A stretch of DNA of 33,385 bases from Lachnospira sp. UBA4346 (GCA_002394205.1 DGTC01000066.1:1-33385); one strand, 5' to 3'; numbered from the stretch's first letter, positions 6,815-16,349 are shown. Numbers and translations are program-made. The notes: generated by a model from the sequence alone, not told the origin.

Positions 6815-8605
6815 TTAGCTTTGTATGACTTTCATTTGGTAGAATTCGCCTTTTAGGGACATGAGTTCGTCGAAGGTTCCGTATTCGACACAGCGGCCGT
6901 CTGCGATGACTGCGATTTTGTCAGCATCTTTGATGGTTGAGAGGCGGTGTGCTACGATAAATGTGGTTCTTCCTTCTGTGAGATTACCGAGTGCTTCTTG
7001 TATCAGCTTCTCAGAAATACTGTCTAATGCCGATGTTGCCTCATCTAAGACGATTACTTCCGGATTGCGAATAAGTGCCCTTGCAATCGAAATACGCTGT
7101 CTCTGACCGCCTGAGAGCTTTCCACCGTGTTCTCCAACTACAGTATCAATTCCTTGTGGGAGTGATTCTACTAAATCTGTCAAATTGGCTGCCTTGATAA
7201 CTTCATTTAATAATGCATCATCCACATTATCAATTCCATATGTGATATTGTCTCGAATCGTTCCGGAAAATAGTATTGATGTCTGTGGTACAACTGCCAG
7301 ATGCTTTCTATAGCTTCTCAAATCAATTTCCTGCATGTTTTTGCCATCCAGTAATACTTTTCCATCTGATGCGAAATTAAAGCCTATAACAAGATTTAAA
7401 ATGGTAGATTTGCCTGCTCCTGATTCTCCAACCAGTGCGATTGTCTCACCCTTTTTCACTGTCAAATTCAAACCATTTAAGACATTTTTTCCATCTTCGC
7501 TATAACGGAACTTCACATCTTCAAAAACAAAATCTCCGTCTACATCCGTTACTTCTTCTTTTCCTTCATTCTGCTCAATATCTTCTTCAAGCAGAACTTC
7601 TCCAATCGAATTCACCGATTCTACGCCTTTTGCAATGGTTGGAATCAGTGACATTAAGGAAGATACCTGTGCTACGATTGTTGCAAAATAGCTCTGATAC
7701 AATGTAATATCTCCCGGCTGAATACGATTGTGTAATGCTAACACCCCTGTAAATGCAAGACATGCAACCTGAAATACTTGAAAGATTGCCCAACCAACAG
7801 AACCAAACAATGACTGGATAACATCTAATTTATAGCCTTTCTCTGCTACTGCAAAAAGCTGCCCACTCATTTTCTCTACTTCTTCCTCTTCAAGTGCATG
7901 TGCTCTCGTTACCGGAATCAACTCAACCATTTCCATAACGCGGGCGGAAGTTTCTTCCATTTCCTTTCGGAATTCGTTGTTTCTGCGTTTCATAATATTA
8001 CGAAAGAATACCATCGTCAGTGCAGCAAGTGGTGTTGTAAGCAGGAAGAATACGAAGACAACCATGCTCTTTGTAACTGTAACAGCCAATGCAATTCCGA
8101 TATTTAATGCAATATTTAAGATGCTCAGAAACATCTGTGTGGATAATGTCTCTACTGCTTCTACATCTCGCATAATTTTTGACTGCAATCGACCTGACTG
8201 CGTCTCTTTGTGATATGAAATGGACAATTGCTGTAACTTACGCACCAATGCCTTTCGAAGCCCTGTTTCTGCATATCTGGTTGCTAATGACTTATACCTG
8301 GTATACATGTAATTGGTCGGAATATTTAATGCAATGAGTGCCACCATAATCAGTGCCTGCACCATAATTGCCATATAAGTCTCCGGCGCACCCGACGTAA
8401 TATTATTGATAATATTCGCTGTGACAATTGGAAGTACCCACACCGGACAGTGTTTAATAAAGAAAAATATCACGGCAAGTACAAACTTATTATAATTTCC
8501 TTTATACAGTCCAAATAATATTTTAAGCGGATGTCCCTTATGTCTTCTATAACATTCTATAAACCAATTCTCTACATCTATTCCCTTCGGTGCATGCAAA
8601 TTCAT
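6815..8605 (-). CDS. ABC exporter half-transporter (membrane domain plus ATPase)
   Basis: A 596-aa fusion of an exporter-type membrane domain and an ATPase, expected to act as a homodimer in the cytoplasmic membrane. About six hydrophobic segments lie between residues 40 and 330. The nucleotide-binding domain is complete: Walker A GESGAGKST (393-401), Q-loop Gln441, signature LSGGQ (497-501), Walker B VIVLDEATSA (518-527) and H-loop His553. An N-terminal segment of about 35 residues precedes the first membrane helix. ATG at 8605 follows AAGGAGG at a normal distance. It stands alone: no partner half-transporter or peptidase is adjacent, and the C39 peptidase domain of bacteriocin exporters is absent. 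The substrate (drug, lipid or peptide) cannot be deduced. Confidence 0.93.
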   Translation of the reverse strand: MNLHAPKGIDVENWFIECYRRHKGHPLKILFGLYKGNYNKFVLAVIFFFIKHCPVWVLPIVTANIINNITSGAPETYMAIMVQALIMVALIALNIPTNYMYTRYKSLATRYAETGLRKALVRKLQQLSISYHKETQSGRLQSKIMRDVEAVETLSTQMFLSILNIALNIGIALAVTVTKSMVVFVFFLLTTPLAALTMVFFRNIMKRRNNEFRKEMEETSARVMEMVELIPVTRAHALEEEEVEKMSGQLFAVAEKGYKLDVIQSLFGSVGWAIFQVFQVACLAFTGVLALHNRIQPGDITLYQSYFATIVAQVSSLMSLIPTIAKGVESVNSIGEVLLEEDIEQNEGKEEVTDVDGDFVFEDVKFRYSEDGKNVLNGLNLTVKKGETIALVGESGAGKSTILNLVIGFNFASDGKVLLDGKNMQEIDLRSYRKHLAVVPQTSILFSGTIRDNITYGIDNVDDALLNEVIKAANLTDLVESLPQGIDTVVGEHGGKLSGGQRQRISIARALIRNPEVIVLDEATSALDSISEKLIQEALGNLTEGRTTFIVAHRLSTIKDADKIAVIADGRCVEYGTFDELMSLKGEFYQMKVIQS

Positions 8606-8741
8606 CGTATTCCTCCTTTCTTACCTCTCCTGTAATTTCACTGCTGCTTGTTAAAAATGTGTCATTCTCACTGTTTTATTTATCCGTTCCTCATGCAATC
8701 CAATCATTGACATCCTTTACTGCCATAATTCAAGCATTTCC

Positions 8742-8947
8742 TTAAATCAAGAATGACAGATTAAGTGGTAAAAGTTCACATGTTTTATTTTCGTAACCTA
8801 TCCAATATGCATTTTCTTTCGTGCCAATAATAACAATCGCATTTTCTTCTACCTTGTCTGGATTCGCACGTATACTTCTTGTGATGCATAATTCGCATAT
8901 AAAATGTATTTACTATTGCTCTCTATTTTCTGAGCATATTTATTCAT
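8742..8947 (-). pseudogene. Small frameshifted ORF coupled to the polygalacturonase gene
   Basis: An ATG at 8947 comes three bases after the polygalacturonase stop (TAA TCT ATG). The frame reads 32 residues (MNKYAQKIESNSKYILYANY...) and hits TAG near 8850. A second frame then continues with protein-like composition (NPDKVEENAIVIIGTKENA, then YWIGYENKTCELLPLN) to TAA at 8742-8744. Joined by a single frameshift between about 8860 and 8908, the two parts give a protein of roughly 65-70 aa. I do not recognise it. It is either a recently broken gene, an assembly indel, or less likely a programmed frameshift. Confidence 0.55.
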
Positions 8948-8950
8948 AGA

Positions 8951-10507
8951 TTAATCTCTCTCTATCTTATCTACATTGTCTGCAACCACTGCTTCACCTT
9001 CACAGCCATTAATTTCTACATTTCTTAAAATAAGATTCTCAATATTGCTTACAACTAATCCCTTCTTGCAGCTTTCATCACAACCTAACATCATTGCTGC
9101 AACACCTGACTTTGCATCCTTTGCATATTCAAAATAAATATTTTCAAATGTCAATTTTTCAATCTTCTTTTCTGGTAAACCACAGATATATGCACCTGCA
9201 ACATGGCAATTCGTAGCCTTGATATTCTTAAATGAAAGACTCTGAATCGATGGAGTTCTATCATCTACCGGCAATGGCTTCTTTGTTCCGACATATTCTG
9301 TCTTGCCATCCGGGTCGCAGAAATAGAAGCTGTTTACAACAAATGGTGTCATAACATTATCCATGTCAATATTTTCAAATGCAATATCATCTAATACGGA
9401 TAACTTACCTCTGCCTCGTCTTGTCTTCACACGAAGGCCTCTGTCTGTATTCATAAACAGACAATCTGTAATATGAACATTCTTAACACCAGCAGCAATT
9501 TCACTACCAACCGTTACGGCACCATGTCCATCACGCATACAACACTGTCGAACTGTCATATTTGACGTAGGTATCTGATATTTCTTTGCCATATAAATCT
9601 TACCGGACTTAATTGCGATACAGTCATCACCTACAGAAATATATGTACCAAGGACTAATACATCTTCACAGCTTTCCGGATCTAAACCATCCGTATTGTG
9701 CGAATTTGCCGGATTCTTAATCTTCACATCAATAAACTTCAAATGCTTACTGAAATATGGATGCAATGTCCAAGATGGAGAATTCTGCACTGTAATACCA
9801 TGCATTGTAATATTTTCGCAATGATTGATAAAAAATAGACGAGGTCTCCAGGCAATCACACGTTCCTTTGGATTATGCCACCAATTTTCAAACGAAGTAC
9901 AACCATCTACTGTACCTTCTCCTGTAATTACAACATTTTCCACATTCAGTCCACAAAGAATCGCAGAGAATGTATCTAATGGATTACCTTCCCATGAACC
10001 TAAATTATACTCTTCCTTCTCATCATATGATTCAATAATACCCGGTAAAATTGGGAATTTTTCACGTTCTGTAAATGCAGAAAGCACTGCTCCCTTTGCA
10101 AGATCTAAAACAAGATTACTCTTTAAGAAAATACTAGAAATCTTATATACACCTTCCGGTACATATACACGCGAATCTTTCGGACAAGCCATAATCGCAC
10201 ACTGAATTGCATTCGTATCATCATGCACACCATCCCCATATGCACCAAAATCACGTACATTTAATGTCACATATTCATAATTTGTACGGAACGAAATCGT
10301 ATTAACCTTTTTGCCTGCATATTCTGCTGTAATTTCATATTCTGTGTCCGGTGTCAGACCATATAATGATGTAATGACCTTGTTACTCTCTGCAAATTTT
10401 TCACCGTTTACATAAATATCATAAGACTGCTCTGTATAATACTTTCCTGATTCTGTCAACTCTATTACAGCACTTCTTGCTGTATTTGTTACCAACTTTA
10501 ATTCCAT
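8951..10507 (-). CDS. GH28 polygalacturonase, cytoplasmic
   Basis: A 518-aa glycoside hydrolase family 28 enzyme, a right-handed beta-helix that hydrolyses alpha-1,4 galacturonosyl bonds. The signature residues are present: NTDG with Asp273, GDDC with Asp294 and Asp295, GHG with His328, and RGLRVKT with Arg359 and Lys361. A small fibronectin-III-like domain (about 1-76) precedes the pectate-lyase-like opening of the helix (NVRDFGAYGDGVHDDTNA, 83-100). There is no signal peptide, so it should act inside the cell on imported oligogalacturonides, probably as an exo-enzyme. GGAG lies 8 bases before ATG 10507. It follows the GH105-like gene and the sugar ABC transporter on the same strand. Confidence 0.95.
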   Translation of the reverse strand: MELKLVTNTARSAVIELTESGKYYTEQSYDIYVNGEKFAESNKVITSLYGLTPDTEYEITAEYAGKKVNTISFRTNYEYVTLNVRDFGAYGDGVHDDTNAIQCAIMACPKDSRVYVPEGVYKISSIFLKSNLVLDLAKGAVLSAFTEREKFPILPGIIESYDEKEEYNLGSWEGNPLDTFSAILCGLNVENVVITGEGTVDGCTSFENWWHNPKERVIAWRPRLFFINHCENITMHGITVQNSPSWTLHPYFSKHLKFIDVKIKNPANSHNTDGLDPESCEDVLVLGTYISVGDDCIAIKSGKIYMAKKYQIPTSNMTVRQCCMRDGHGAVTVGSEIAAGVKNVHITDCLFMNTDRGLRVKTRRGRGKLSVLDDIAFENIDMDNVMTPFVVNSFYFCDPDGKTEYVGTKKPLPVDDRTPSIQSLSFKNIKATNCHVAGAYICGLPEKKIEKLTFENIYFEYAKDAKSGVAAMMLGCDESCKKGLVVSNIENLILRNVEINGCEGEAVVADNVDKIERD

Positions 10508-10609
10508 TTGAAATCTCCAATCCTTATTCTATATTCAAAATGACATATTCATTATCCAACTTACAGGAAAATTTTCTTTCTTCCTGCCATTCTCTATTCA
10601 TGAAATAAA

Positions 10610-11575
10610 TTACTTTAATTCCAGATAGTTCTGATATGCTCTGTTTTCAAGGCTTTCTGCATATGCAAGTACAAGGGTTGCTTTCTGCTCCTGTGTATAT
10701 GATGCGAAATCTTTTTCTGCATTTTCAATACTTTCTAACAGAATTGCAAGTTCTCTATCTGCATACAGCTCTGTGTGTAATGCCTTCAAACGGCAACCTT
10801 TTAAAATTGCATATGCCATATGTAAACCCTTCACGTCAGCATTTAATAAATCTTTTACAACAACCTTAAAATATGCTCTTAACTGGTTATAGACCTCATA
10901 TACCTGCTGTGAACTAACTGCCATCGTATCAATCAATGCACATGCATACATCTGTGCTGCAACTGCAAAATATGCATTTTCTTTCTGTGATAAAGCTGCT
11001 TTTTCAGCTTCATAGACTTCCTGCACCTGATTCACCTGTGCAATGACATCATTATATCGCTCTTTTCCACCAAGAATTGTTTCATAATTCATATAAAATG
11101 GCTGACTGAAATATGTTCCTGCAAGTAAATCAACCGGCTGTTTACTCTCCTTATTCATAAAAATGCCTGTCTTTGTCCGCTTCTGTGTGTTTAATTTCTC
11201 TGCTAAAATAAGAACTGCCTTCTCATACGGATTCTCAATTTTTGCAAGATCTGCACTATCTGCTCCACAACTTGCAGCAATTTTAGCTGCCTTTTCTTCT
11301 TCAAAAAGGTTTCTTGCAAAGATAAATATGTTTGTTAAATAAAATACATTTAAATTCTGCTCTTCAAAGGTAAAATCAACACTGCCGTCCTTCTTGATAT
11401 ATTCATCAACCTTTGCCATCACAAAATCTTTATACGCTGCATCCTTTGTCGCATGATACAAATGTATCAAAGACTGTAATACTGCCGCCTGTTCTGTTAC
11501 ATTCTCTTTTATAAATGATTCGCTCTTTAACCATTCCTTGATCTTCCCCTCAAGGATAATATTTCTACACTGCAT
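10610..11575 (-). CDS. Degenerate GH105/GH88-like protein
   Basis: A 321-aa all-helical protein. The pattern around DLLAGTYFSQPFYMNYE (149-165) followed by ERYNDVIAQVNQV resembles the region around the catalytic aspartate in unsaturated rhamnogalacturonyl hydrolases (GH105, YteR/YesR type), which remove the unsaturated uronate from pectin oligomers. Asp149 may align with the catalytic acid. The family's W-x-R-G-x-G-W segment in the second half is not present: the corresponding stretch reads ENAYFAVAAQMYACALIDTM. The protein is also shorter than the usual 350-380 aa. I infer a remote, possibly non-catalytic, homologue; the family call by eye is uncertain. No signal peptide. GGAGGT precedes ATG 11575. 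It lies between the importer genes and the GH28 gene. Confidence 0.6.
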   Translation of the reverse strand: MQCRNIILEGKIKEWLKSESFIKENVTEQAAVLQSLIHLYHATKDAAYKDFVMAKVDEYIKKDGSVDFTFEEQNLNVFYLTNIFIFARNLFEEEKAAKIAASCGADSADLAKIENPYEKAVLILAEKLNTQKRTKTGIFMNKESKQPVDLLAGTYFSQPFYMNYETILGGKERYNDVIAQVNQVQEVYEAEKAALSQKENAYFAVAAQMYACALIDTMAVSSQQVYEVYNQLRAYFKVVVKDLLNADVKGLHMAYAILKGCRLKALHTELYADRELAILLESIENAEKDFASYTQEQKATLVLAYAESLENRAYQNYLELK

Positions 11576-11811
11576 TCTCTACCTCCATATATAAATTCAT
11601 AATTATTTTCAGATTTAAGTATAACGAATTTTCCTTGAAATTGCTACATATTTACACATATTCTTCTTTAAAATACAGATTTTTTCGATATGAACAATCG
11701 TATAAATAGTTTCTATATTTCTTAATATTTTCATTAACTCTCTATTTTCCATTTGTGCAAGTGCGCATCCTGCGGAGCTTTTTATATTATAGGAACGAAG
11801 TTTTCTATAAT

Positions 11812-11845
11812 ATAAAAAAAGGACGCCGGTAAACCGACGTCCCCA
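11812..11845 (-). terminator. Intrinsic terminator of the sugar ABC transporter operon
   Basis: On the minus strand GGACGTCGG (11842-11834) pairs with CCGGCGTCC (11829-11821) around a 4-base loop, with one G-T pair, followed by seven T. An AT-rich 14-bp stem (11779-11792 with 11105+ equivalents at 11805-11818) lies just beyond it. Together they separate the importer operon from the downstream GH105-like and GH28 genes. Confidence 0.8.
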
Positions 11846-11868
11846 AAATATACTTATTCGATTAGCAA

Positions 11869-12738
11869 TTATTCCTTAACAGCACCGATATTTACACCCT
11901 GTACGAAGTAATTCTGACAGAATGGATAAATAATAGCGAATGGCAAAATTGCTACGATTACGGCTGCGTTCGAGATTGTATTTGGATCAATACCATCCGC
12001 ATTGTTAGGAATATCATTATCCATAACCATGTTACGCAACTTAATCTGGAAGTTGAATAATTTATTATCTGTTACATAAATCTTGAAGTTTGTATAATCG
12101 TTCCAGAACTGTACGGCAAACATCAAACCAATTGATGCTAAAGCAGCCTTAGAAAGTGGAAGAACGATTCTGAAGAATGTTCCCATTGGAGAACAACCAT
12201 CAATTTCTGCCGCTTCAAACAATGCCTCTGGAATACCTTCAAAGAAGTTTCTCATTAATACTAAGTTATATACATTGATTGAAAGTGGAAGAATAACTGA
12301 CCACAATGTGTTTAATAAGTGCAAATTCTTCATAACGAGGTACTTAGGAATCATACCACCATCGAAAATCATTGTGAACAAAAGCATATAAGCGAAGAAG
12401 TTTCTTCCTGGCATTTCCCACTGAATTAATACATAAGCACCTAATGTTGCTAATAATAATCCAAGGAATGTACCTGCGATTGTTACGATACATGAAATAA
12501 TGAATGGTCTATACAAAGCTACCTTTGAAACAACTTCTCCATAACCACCGAATGTAAAGTGCTGTGGCCAGAAGTTCATACCATATCCTGCAGTCTTATC
12601 GAATGAATCGACAATAACTTTCCAGATAGGAAGCATAATCATTAATGAAATCAAGATAAAGATGATTGCATTTACGATAGGGAAGATTTTGACTTTTTTC
12701 TTCTTTTTATTCATAACTACTACTTGTTCTTTACTCAT
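11869..12738 (-). CDS. Carbohydrate ABC importer permease, LplC/YtcP type
   Basis: A 289-aa integral membrane subunit of a CUT1-type sugar importer with about six transmembrane segments (first around residues 18-40). The cytoplasmic EAA loop that docks the ATPase is clear at 175-195 (EAAEIDGCSPMGTFFRIVLP). Composition and length fit the LplC/YtcP branch, commonly associated with complex polysaccharide fragments such as rhamnogalacturonan or other pectin oligomers. It follows the LplB-type permease by 12 bases in the same operon. No ATPase gene accompanies it, so it probably uses a shared MsmX-like ATPase encoded elsewhere, as is known for this family in Firmicutes. Confidence 0.94.
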   Translation of the reverse strand: MSKEQVVVMNKKKKKVKIFPIVNAIIFILISLMIMLPIWKVIVDSFDKTAGYGMNFWPQHFTFGGYGEVVSKVALYRPFIISCIVTIAGTFLGLLLATLGAYVLIQWEMPGRNFFAYMLLFTMIFDGGMIPKYLVMKNLHLLNTLWSVILPLSINVYNLVLMRNFFEGIPEALFEAAEIDGCSPMGTFFRIVLPLSKAALASIGLMFAVQFWNDYTNFKIYVTDNKLFNFQIKLRNMVMDNDIPNNADGIDPNTISNAAVIVAILPFAIIYPFCQNYFVQGVNIGAVKE

Positions 12739-12750
12739 TATCTATCCCTC

Positions 12751-14220
12751 CTATACGATACCGCGTCCGCGGACTTTCTTACTTGCATAGTTACAACCCA
12801 ATACAAGGATCATACCTACAAATGATTTAAATAAACCAACTGCAGTTGTATAACCATAGTCAGAGTTACCACCACCGAATGTCTTACGGTATACATATGT
12901 CTGAAGTACGTTAGATACATCCAATACAGCATCATTCATTGTAACGAATACTGATTCGAAAAGGTTCATAACCTTAGCGAGGTTCAAGATAAATACTGTA
13001 ATAATTGTATTTGCTAATGCTGGAAGTGTTATGTAAAGCAATCTCTTCCATCTATTTGCACCATCAATCTGAGCTGCTTCATAGAGGTCAGGGCTGATAC
13101 CTGATAATGTAGCAAGGAAGAGGATTGTTGACCAACCAGTATCCTTCCATACGTTAATGAAGAAGAATGTTCCTCTCCAATATTTTACATCTCCTAAGAA
13201 GAAGATTGGCTCTTTAATAAGATGAGCACTTGTTAATAACTGGTTAACCATACCTGAACCATTTACTGAAAGAATCAATCTGAAGATTGATGCTACTACT
13301 ACCCATGACATGAAGTGAGGTAAGTAAACGATTGTCTGTACAGTCTTCTTAAATGCCATATTTGTAAGCTCGTTCAAAAGAAGTGAGATAATTACGGCTG
13401 CGCCTGTATTTAAAATCAACTTAACAATTGAAAGAATTAATGTATTTCTGAAAGCTAACCAGAAGAATGTATCATTTGTGAACATCTGGTGGAAATGCTT
13501 CAAACCAACATAATATGGATCTCTGATGATATATTTAGTAAAGGCATATCTACAACCCATCATTGGCCAGTAATTGAATAACAGAATCATAATGAATACT
13601 GGTAAAAACATTACATAGAACCATCTGTAGTAGTAGATCTTAGCCCAAATGTTCTTATTAATAGAATTTGTTAAATATTTAGCATCTACTGTAGATTCCT
13701 TCTTGAAATACTTTAAGATATCGAAGAAACATCCAGCAATCGCTAAAATAAGACCAATAACTACGAAAAATACACTAAGACCAATTTTATAAGATTCGCC
13801 ATTAGCTCCATTTGATAATAAATCTGTTAATGTGTGAAGAGTAAAACTCTTTCTTCCTGTATATCCACGGAAGTTCATTGCTAAGAAAGAAACAACATAA
13901 ATTACACCTGCAATACATGTAGGGATAATAGATAATTTCTCATTTTTGATAGCAACAAGTACAATTGCAACAATGAGTGCAAGCATATACAGATACCACA
14001 TAGCTGGAACATCAATGTTCATAAAACTATATGCATCTGAAATCATTTCAACATCTGCATTCTGTACGAAAGGAAGCATACCGGCGATAAACAACATAAC
14101 TAAACCAACAATGGCAACAACCATGATGTTATCTGACTTTTTCTTACCAACTTGTGCTCCACACTTCGGACAAACTTTTGCATGTTTAGGTAATTCTGTG
14201 TTACAAGATTTACATTGCAT
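12751..14220 (-). CDS. Zinc-ribbon and four-helix domain fused to an LplB-type sugar permease
   Basis: A 489-aa protein, far longer than the roughly 310 aa of normal LplB-type permeases. Residues 1-25 form a zinc ribbon (Cys3, Cys6, Cys17, Cys20). Residues about 32-185 hold four hydrophobic segments, and a normal permease begins near KIYYYRWFYVMFLPVF. The EAA loop is at about 380-400 (YEAAQIDGANRWKRLLYITL). The frame is continuous, with no sign of frameshift repair. An ATG 57 bases upstream is possible, but GAGGG lies 7 bases before the ATG at 14220, which starts directly at the ribbon. In the operon it sits between the solute-binding protein and the LplC-type permease and should form the import channel with the latter. 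The role of the extra domain is unknown. Confidence 0.93.
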   Translation of the reverse strand: MQCKSCNTELPKHAKVCPKCGAQVGKKKSDNIMVVAIVGLVMLFIAGMLPFVQNADVEMISDAYSFMNIDVPAMWYLYMLALIVAIVLVAIKNEKLSIIPTCIAGVIYVVSFLAMNFRGYTGRKSFTLHTLTDLLSNGANGESYKIGLSVFFVVIGLILAIAGCFFDILKYFKKESTVDAKYLTNSINKNIWAKIYYYRWFYVMFLPVFIMILLFNYWPMMGCRYAFTKYIIRDPYYVGLKHFHQMFTNDTFFWLAFRNTLILSIVKLILNTGAAVIISLLLNELTNMAFKKTVQTIVYLPHFMSWVVVASIFRLILSVNGSGMVNQLLTSAHLIKEPIFFLGDVKYWRGTFFFINVWKDTGWSTILFLATLSGISPDLYEAAQIDGANRWKRLLYITLPALANTIITVFILNLAKVMNLFESVFVTMNDAVLDVSNVLQTYVYRKTFGGGNSDYGYTTAVGLFKSFVGMILVLGCNYASKKVRGRGIV

Positions 14221-14299
14221 CTTCATACCCTCTTTCCTAATATATTTTGTAAAATTCAAAATCCAGCACTTTTTCAAGGCTAAAAATCAGAATCCAAAC

Positions 14300-14320
14300 C
14301 GGGTGGTACTATGCCACCCG
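14300..14320 (-). promoter_or_regulatory. Intergenic hairpin between binding protein and permease genes
   Basis: A perfect 7-bp stem, CGGGTGG (14300-14306) with CCACCCG (14314-14320), and a 7-base loop, located 50 bases after the binding-protein stop. No T-run follows directly. Such hairpins often protect the 3' end of the abundant binding-protein mRNA and reduce permease expression. Confidence 0.55.
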
Positions 14321-14371
14321 TGAGTGGATTCTTAAATAATGGTAATTGCTTACCGAGTAATCAAATTATAA

Positions 14372-15961
14372 TTACTTGTTTAATGACTTAAGAACGATGT
14401 CACACTTTGAACCAACTGTATCCTTGTAGTGCTTCATAGCATCAGCTACTGATGACTTACCTAAAGCAACATCGGCAACAACCTGCTTTCTTACTTCATT
14501 GATATCAGTAATGTTTTCAGCTAACTCTGTTGTCATTGGAAGTGGAGTAGCAACCTTAGAGTTCTGAGCGAAGAATGCACCATTTGTCTTAGCTGTATCT
14601 GACATTGTAGCATCTCCTGGATCTGTTCCGTTCTTGAACTTAGCAAGAGCAAGGATTGGATCGATGTGGTTCTTCTGCATTAATGTGTTAGGCTTTTCTG
14701 GTGATGGTAACATATGGAATGTTCCTTCTTCATATGTCTTTGTCTTCTTGCCTTCTTCATCCTTTGCAAGTGTTACTGTTTCAGCCTTTGTATCCCAGTG
14801 AGTACCCTTAGCACCATATTCCCAAGCTGTCTGGATGTCACCACCGTCAAGCATTGTGTCGATGAAGTACTTGAAGATTCCTTCTGGATTCTTAGCTGCA
14901 GTTGTAATACACCAAGCTGGTGCAATTCTTTCTACATAAGCACCTAATTCCTTGATTGGCTTAAGAGCGATTAAGTCACCGTTAAGTCCCTTGTTTTCAA
15001 GGTTAGTCTTTAATGTATAAGCCCATGTACCTGCCCAATATGTGAATACACCTGATTCAGATGAAGCATCTGTTGAGTAGAACTTATCACGAGCATTTGC
15101 TGTTGAGTTGTTAACTGATTCCTTATCAATTACGCCATCAGCAACAGCTGTAGCAAGTCTCTGTAATGCATCTTCCATAGCCTTTTCAGAGAAACCATCT
15201 ACATACTTTCCTGTTGAATCCTTGTAGAATGTGTAACTAGCCTTCTGGAAGAATTCTGGTAAGTAGTTTGTATATGGAGCTTCTGTACTTACGAAACCTG
15301 GTGCAGAAATTACATAGTGACCAGCTGAAGCTGCCATTGTCTTTAAGTATCCATAATATGTATTGAAATCAAGCTGTTCGTTCTGAACCTTGTTTACATC
15401 GATACCAGCCTTCTCTAACCATGACTTCTTAACGTATGTGTTACATCCGTTACCACGGTATGGAGAGAAACCATACATAGACTGTGTTCCATCTTCACCA
15501 TTAACCATTAATGCTGAAAGAACGTTGTCAGCTGTATCAATTAATCTGCCTGAGTTCTTTGTTTCAGAATTATTCCAAGCATCTGTCATGTTCCAAAGGA
15601 ATCCGTTTGAAGCATATAATGCATAATAATCTGATGAAAGAAGAACTACATCTGGCATTGTATCGTCTGAGTTGAATGCGTTAGCTACTGCATCGTAGTA
15701 ACCACTGTGGTCAGGACGTACCCATGTGATATCAAGTCCTGTTAATGACTTAAGATAATCATAGAAGTTCTGAGCACCATTTGTCTCAGTTACTACTGTG
15801 TTATCAACCATAACAGTAAACTTGTCTGGTTTTGTGATTTCCTTCTTGTCTGTGTTGTCGTTGCTTGATGAGCCGTTATCTGAGCTGCCACATGCAACAA
15901 GTCCCATTACTGAAGTAAGTGTTAAACCTACAGCAGTAAGTTTTTTGATTGTTTTCTTCAT
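14372..15961 (-). CDS. Sugar ABC importer solute-binding lipoprotein
   Basis: A 529-aa extracellular solute-binding protein of the LplA-like family, anchored to the outer face of the membrane. The N-terminus is a lipoprotein signal peptide: a Lys-rich start, a hydrophobic stretch, then the lipobox LVAC with Cys24, followed by a Ser/Asn/Asp-rich linker. The large size fits proteins that bind oligosaccharides, and the neighbouring polygalacturonase suggests oligogalacturonides or rhamnogalacturonan fragments; this is inference from context. A longer in-frame reading begins at 16006, but GGAGGG lies about ten bases before the ATG at 15961, where the signal peptide starts. It is the first gene of the operon; a good promoter lies just upstream. 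Confidence 0.93.
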   Translation of the reverse strand: MKKTIKKLTAVGLTLTSVMGLVACGSSDNGSSSNDNTDKKEITKPDKFTVMVDNTVVTETNGAQNFYDYLKSLTGLDITWVRPDHSGYYDAVANAFNSDDTMPDVVLLSSDYYALYASNGFLWNMTDAWNNSETKNSGRLIDTADNVLSALMVNGEDGTQSMYGFSPYRGNGCNTYVKKSWLEKAGIDVNKVQNEQLDFNTYYGYLKTMAASAGHYVISAPGFVSTEAPYTNYLPEFFQKASYTFYKDSTGKYVDGFSEKAMEDALQRLATAVADGVIDKESVNNSTANARDKFYSTDASSESGVFTYWAGTWAYTLKTNLENKGLNGDLIALKPIKELGAYVERIAPAWCITTAAKNPEGIFKYFIDTMLDGGDIQTAWEYGAKGTHWDTKAETVTLAKDEEGKKTKTYEEGTFHMLPSPEKPNTLMQKNHIDPILALAKFKNGTDPGDATMSDTAKTNGAFFAQNSKVATPLPMTTELAENITDINEVRKQVVADVALGKSSVADAMKHYKDTVGSKCDIVLKSLNK

Positions 15962-16029
15962 AAACTTAAAACCCTCCTTTTTGGTCTTATGGGGAACCAC
16001 CCCCACCGGTCATATATTTGACATAATGT

Positions 16030-16058
16030 ATAATACCATTTTTGTATGATTTTAACAA
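16030..16058 (-). promoter_or_regulatory. Promoter of the pectin-oligosaccharide importer operon
   Basis: On the minus strand TTGTTA (16058-16053) and TATTAT (16035-16030) are spaced exactly 17 bases apart, about 65 bases upstream of the binding-protein start. The remaining spacer from 16059 to 16349 is extremely AT-rich with long T-runs, and I see no gene and no clear catabolite-repression site in it. Confidence 0.6.
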
Positions 16059-16349
16059 GCCTATTTTTAACAATTCTTGTACTTTTTTTTAATTTTTTAT
16101 AAAAACCCAGTATTTATGCGTGTTTCAGAATTTAATTTTTTTTAACATTTTGTAAAATCTTTTTCTTTTTCATTCTTTATGAATAGTTATGTCACTTTTC
16201 ATATATACCATTTTATGTAAAATATGCACTATTGAATCTGTAAATAGCTCTTTTTTTTACATCAGATTTACAATACTTTGTTTCAATTTTCTAATTTATG
16301 TTATTTTTTTGTGCTTATTTACTACTGTTAACTTTTTATTCATATATTT

